Shown in pieces: positions 62,614 through 64,000 of a stretch of 64,000 nt of DNA. The notes under the pieces are model-generated. The model searched no databases. It saw nothing but the letters and a program-made list of their open reading frames with translations, and was not told the origin of the DNA. The stretch spans positions 62,001 to 126,000 of the forward strand of contig NZ_SMRS01000006.1 in assembly GCF_008368715.1 (NCBI RefSeq), written 5' to 3'. Position 1 is the stretch's first letter; every line of letters begins with the position of its first letter. The DNA is from Nitrincola tapanii. GTDB lineage: Bacteria > Pseudomonadota > Gammaproteobacteria > Pseudomonadales > Balneatricaceae. The translations under genes and the position numbers were made by a program.

Positions 62614-63040
62614 CTAAACCCTCCCCACCACGCTGACCATCCGCGCCTAAGGAATACAAACTAAATCTTTCTGTGGCACTCGCTTGTAAACTGTATTCAT
62701 AAGGACGATTCCAAGGGTCTAGTGGAACCGATCCATCTAGATAGGGGCCCTCCCAAAAAGCGGAAACTCTTTCATCCGAAGGTGCACGCACCAATGCATT
62801 CAACCCCTCTGCTTCTGTTGGAAAACGACCTACATCCAAACGAAACGCATGCAATGCTCCTCGGATCATACTAATTTGTGTTTCAGCCGTTTGAACCTTA
62901 GCTCGATCGGCCTGACGAAATAAATTAGGACCCACAAGACCCGCTAAAAGCCCAATGATCACTAGCACCACAATCATCTCAAGCAAAGTAAAACCGCTTG
63001 CTCGGAAAGGATGTTTAGCGGGTATGCGATGTACTTTCAT
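62582..63040 (-). CDS. gspG: Type II secretion major pseudopilin GspG
   Basis: 152 residues. Prepilin signature SGFTLLEMIVVLVIIGLLAGLV with cleavage after Gly at about 16. Mature head carries PTEAEGLNALVRAP and PLDPWNRPYEY, with the calcium-binding loop near the end (YSLGADGQRGGEGLDADIG). These are the hallmarks of the major pseudopilin. 21 nt downstream of gspF. Confidence 0.95.
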   Translation of the reverse strand: MKVHRIPAKHPFRASGFTLLEMIVVLVIIGLLAGLVGPNLFRQADRAKVQTAETQISMIRGALHAFRLDVGRFPTEAEGLNALVRAPSDERVSAFWEGPYLDGSVPLDPWNRPYEYSLQASATERFSLYSLGADGQRGGEGLDADIGYLPGQ

Positions 63041-63061
63041 GAGCGCTTTTTCCTCTTCAAC

Positions 63062-64000
63062 TTAAAATGCTAAATCATTTGCACTGGTGATTGCCAAAAT
63101 GATGGCAATAATGAGCGTACCGATAGCGCCCCCAATCGCCAAAATAGCAATCGGTTCAATTAACGCTAAGGCCTTTTTCATGCGTTGTTGCCCCTGACGC
63201 GTATATAACTCCGACAAAGATTGCAGCATTTTATCCAGAGCACCTGTTTTTTCACCCACACGAACTAAGTTATAGCCAGTCTCATTCAGGCAATGCTGCT
63301 GCTCCAATGCAATAGATAAATGCTCTCCCTGCTTCACCGCCTTTGCTGCGTTCAAAAGTCGCTGACGCCGCCCTGGTAAACGTACAACCGAAGCGGCTAA
63401 GTGCAGGGCTGTCATCAGTTCAACCCGATTACGCATCATAGACGCCATGATCGCAGCCCAAGCCGCAATATCGGCTTGTATCAACCAACTCCCAACTACA
63501 GGCACCTTCTCCAACAAGGTCATCACTGATAGACGCACAGAAGCCAATCGCCATAACGCAATCGGAACAACCAAAAACATGACAAATAAACCAATTAAGA
63601 CGATCCAATGATCATTCGCCCAACGTCCAGCCGATAACACCGCCCAAGCTAGCCAAGGCAACTCATTCGACTGGTCCAGCAGATTCGTAAAGCTTGGTAC
63701 CACATACACAAACATCATCACCACAGCTAAAATACCAGTTAACACCAGTATGGCTGGATAGATCAAAGCATTGCGAGCTTCAGCACGCATACGTAATGCA
63801 TACTCCATCTGCTCACAAGCATCTGCTAAGGCCTCCCCGAGATTTCCCGTCATTTCGCCCGCCTTAACCAACGACACTACATACTCAGGTAGTTTCAACT
63901 CAGCGCTTTCTAAACCAGAAGAAAAGTTACCGCCATGACGCAGAGTTTTGAGCATCTGTTTAAAGGCACGCCGTAACTGTGGATGCGCTGCTGAAAGCGC
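63062..64000 (-). CDS. gspF: Type II secretion inner-membrane protein GspF (N-terminus cut by window edge)
   Basis: The last 312 residues are visible and the frame is open to the end of the window. Polytopic PilC/GspF-family platform protein: two T2SSF domains with SLVKAGEMTGNLGEALADACEQM and, later, LVRVGEKTGALDKMLQSLSELY, plus three hydrophobic stretches (about 80-100, 125-150 and the C-terminal IAILAIGGAIGTLIIAIILAI). It links the assembly ATPase GspE to the pseudopilus. The start and gspE/gspD/gspC, if present, are beyond position 64000. Confidence 0.93.
   Translation of the reverse strand, partial: ALSAAHPQLRRAFKQMLKTLRHGGNFSSGLESAELKLPEYVVSLVKAGEMTGNLGEALADACEQMEYALRMRAEARNALIYPAILVLTGILAVVMMFVYVVPSFTNLLDQSNELPWLAWAVLSAGRWANDHWIVLIGLFVMFLVVPIALWRLASVRLSVMTLLEKVPVVGSWLIQADIAAWAAIMASMMRNRVELMTALHLAASVVRLPGRRQRLLNAAKAVKQGEHLSIALEQQHCLNETGYNLVRVGEKTGALDKMLQSLSELYTRQGQQRMKKALALIEPIAILAIGGAIGTLIIAIILAITSANDLAF

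Noticed and set aside
1-64000. tRNA, rRNA, CRISPR arrays, insertion sequences or toxin-antitoxin pairs
   Set aside because: All gaps are under about 200 nt and none contains a cloverleaf-like sequence, regular repeat-spacer pattern, terminal inverted repeats with a transposase, or a paired small-gene unit.

Overview
The window looks like a chromosomal segment of a Gram-negative gammaproteobacterium. Gene order resembles the Pseudomonadales and Oceanospirillales. Examples are pilU-pilT / yggS-proC-yggT-metX-metW-DUF4426-rdgB-hemW, lptM-lysA-dapF-DUF484-xerC-HAD, an LPS core block lying between msbA and ilvE/glnE, and DUF47-pit-argE-argA. The genus cannot be named from sequence alone. Housekeeping genes have moderate G+C, while several surface-polysaccharide genes are clearly richer in A+T. 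I see no tRNA, rRNA, CRISPR array, insertion sequence or prophage. No gap between genes exceeds about 200 bases.

Layout. 1-2438: pyrimidine genes (end of pyrR, pyrB, and a degenerate dihydroorotase, pyrX). 2518-4747: twitching-motility ATPases pilU and pilT (minus). 4849-11019: a plus-strand run yggS, proC, yggT, metX, metW, DUF4426, rdgB, hemW. 11032-15620: a minus-strand run lptM, lysA, dapF, DUF484, xerC, HAD hydrolase. 15740-23622: lipid A and inner-core genes. These are a GtrB/GtrA/YdjC-family operon, waaA, msbA with a cotranscribed ArnT-like GT39 transferase, and lpxL. 23632-34904: an LPS glycosylation cluster with an AsnB-like amidotransferase, several glycosyltransferases, a nucleotide-sugar epimerase, an O-antigen ligase-like protein, a TviB-type dehydrogenase and an ELM1-family protein. 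35085-48661: ilvE, glnE, DUF47-pit, argE, argA, a PepSY/PhoP-like/PhoQ-like regulatory operon, a small membrane protein and ilvD. 48776-54340: an initiating sugar-phosphate transferase, a rhamnosyltransferase-like gene and rmlDCAB. 54427-60044: cysQ, cysNC and cysD, with a divergent SLC13 permease. 60028-64000: type II secretion genes gspK, J, I, H, G and partial F.

The most interesting coherent unit is around 15740-20821. A polyprenyl-phosphate sugar synthase, a small flippase-like protein, a YdjC-family deacetylase and an ArnT-like transferase together match the parts list of the Francisella FlmF2/NaxD/FlmK pathway, which adds galactosamine to lipid A. Here they surround waaA and msbA. A second theme is the outer carbohydrate. 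The TviB-type dehydrogenase, epimerase and AsnB-like amidotransferase suggest an amidated hexuronic acid. The cysD-cysNC-cysQ set beside the dTDP-rhamnose genes suggests supply and turnover of PAPS, possibly for sulfation. Recognisable heptosyltransferases are absent from the core block.
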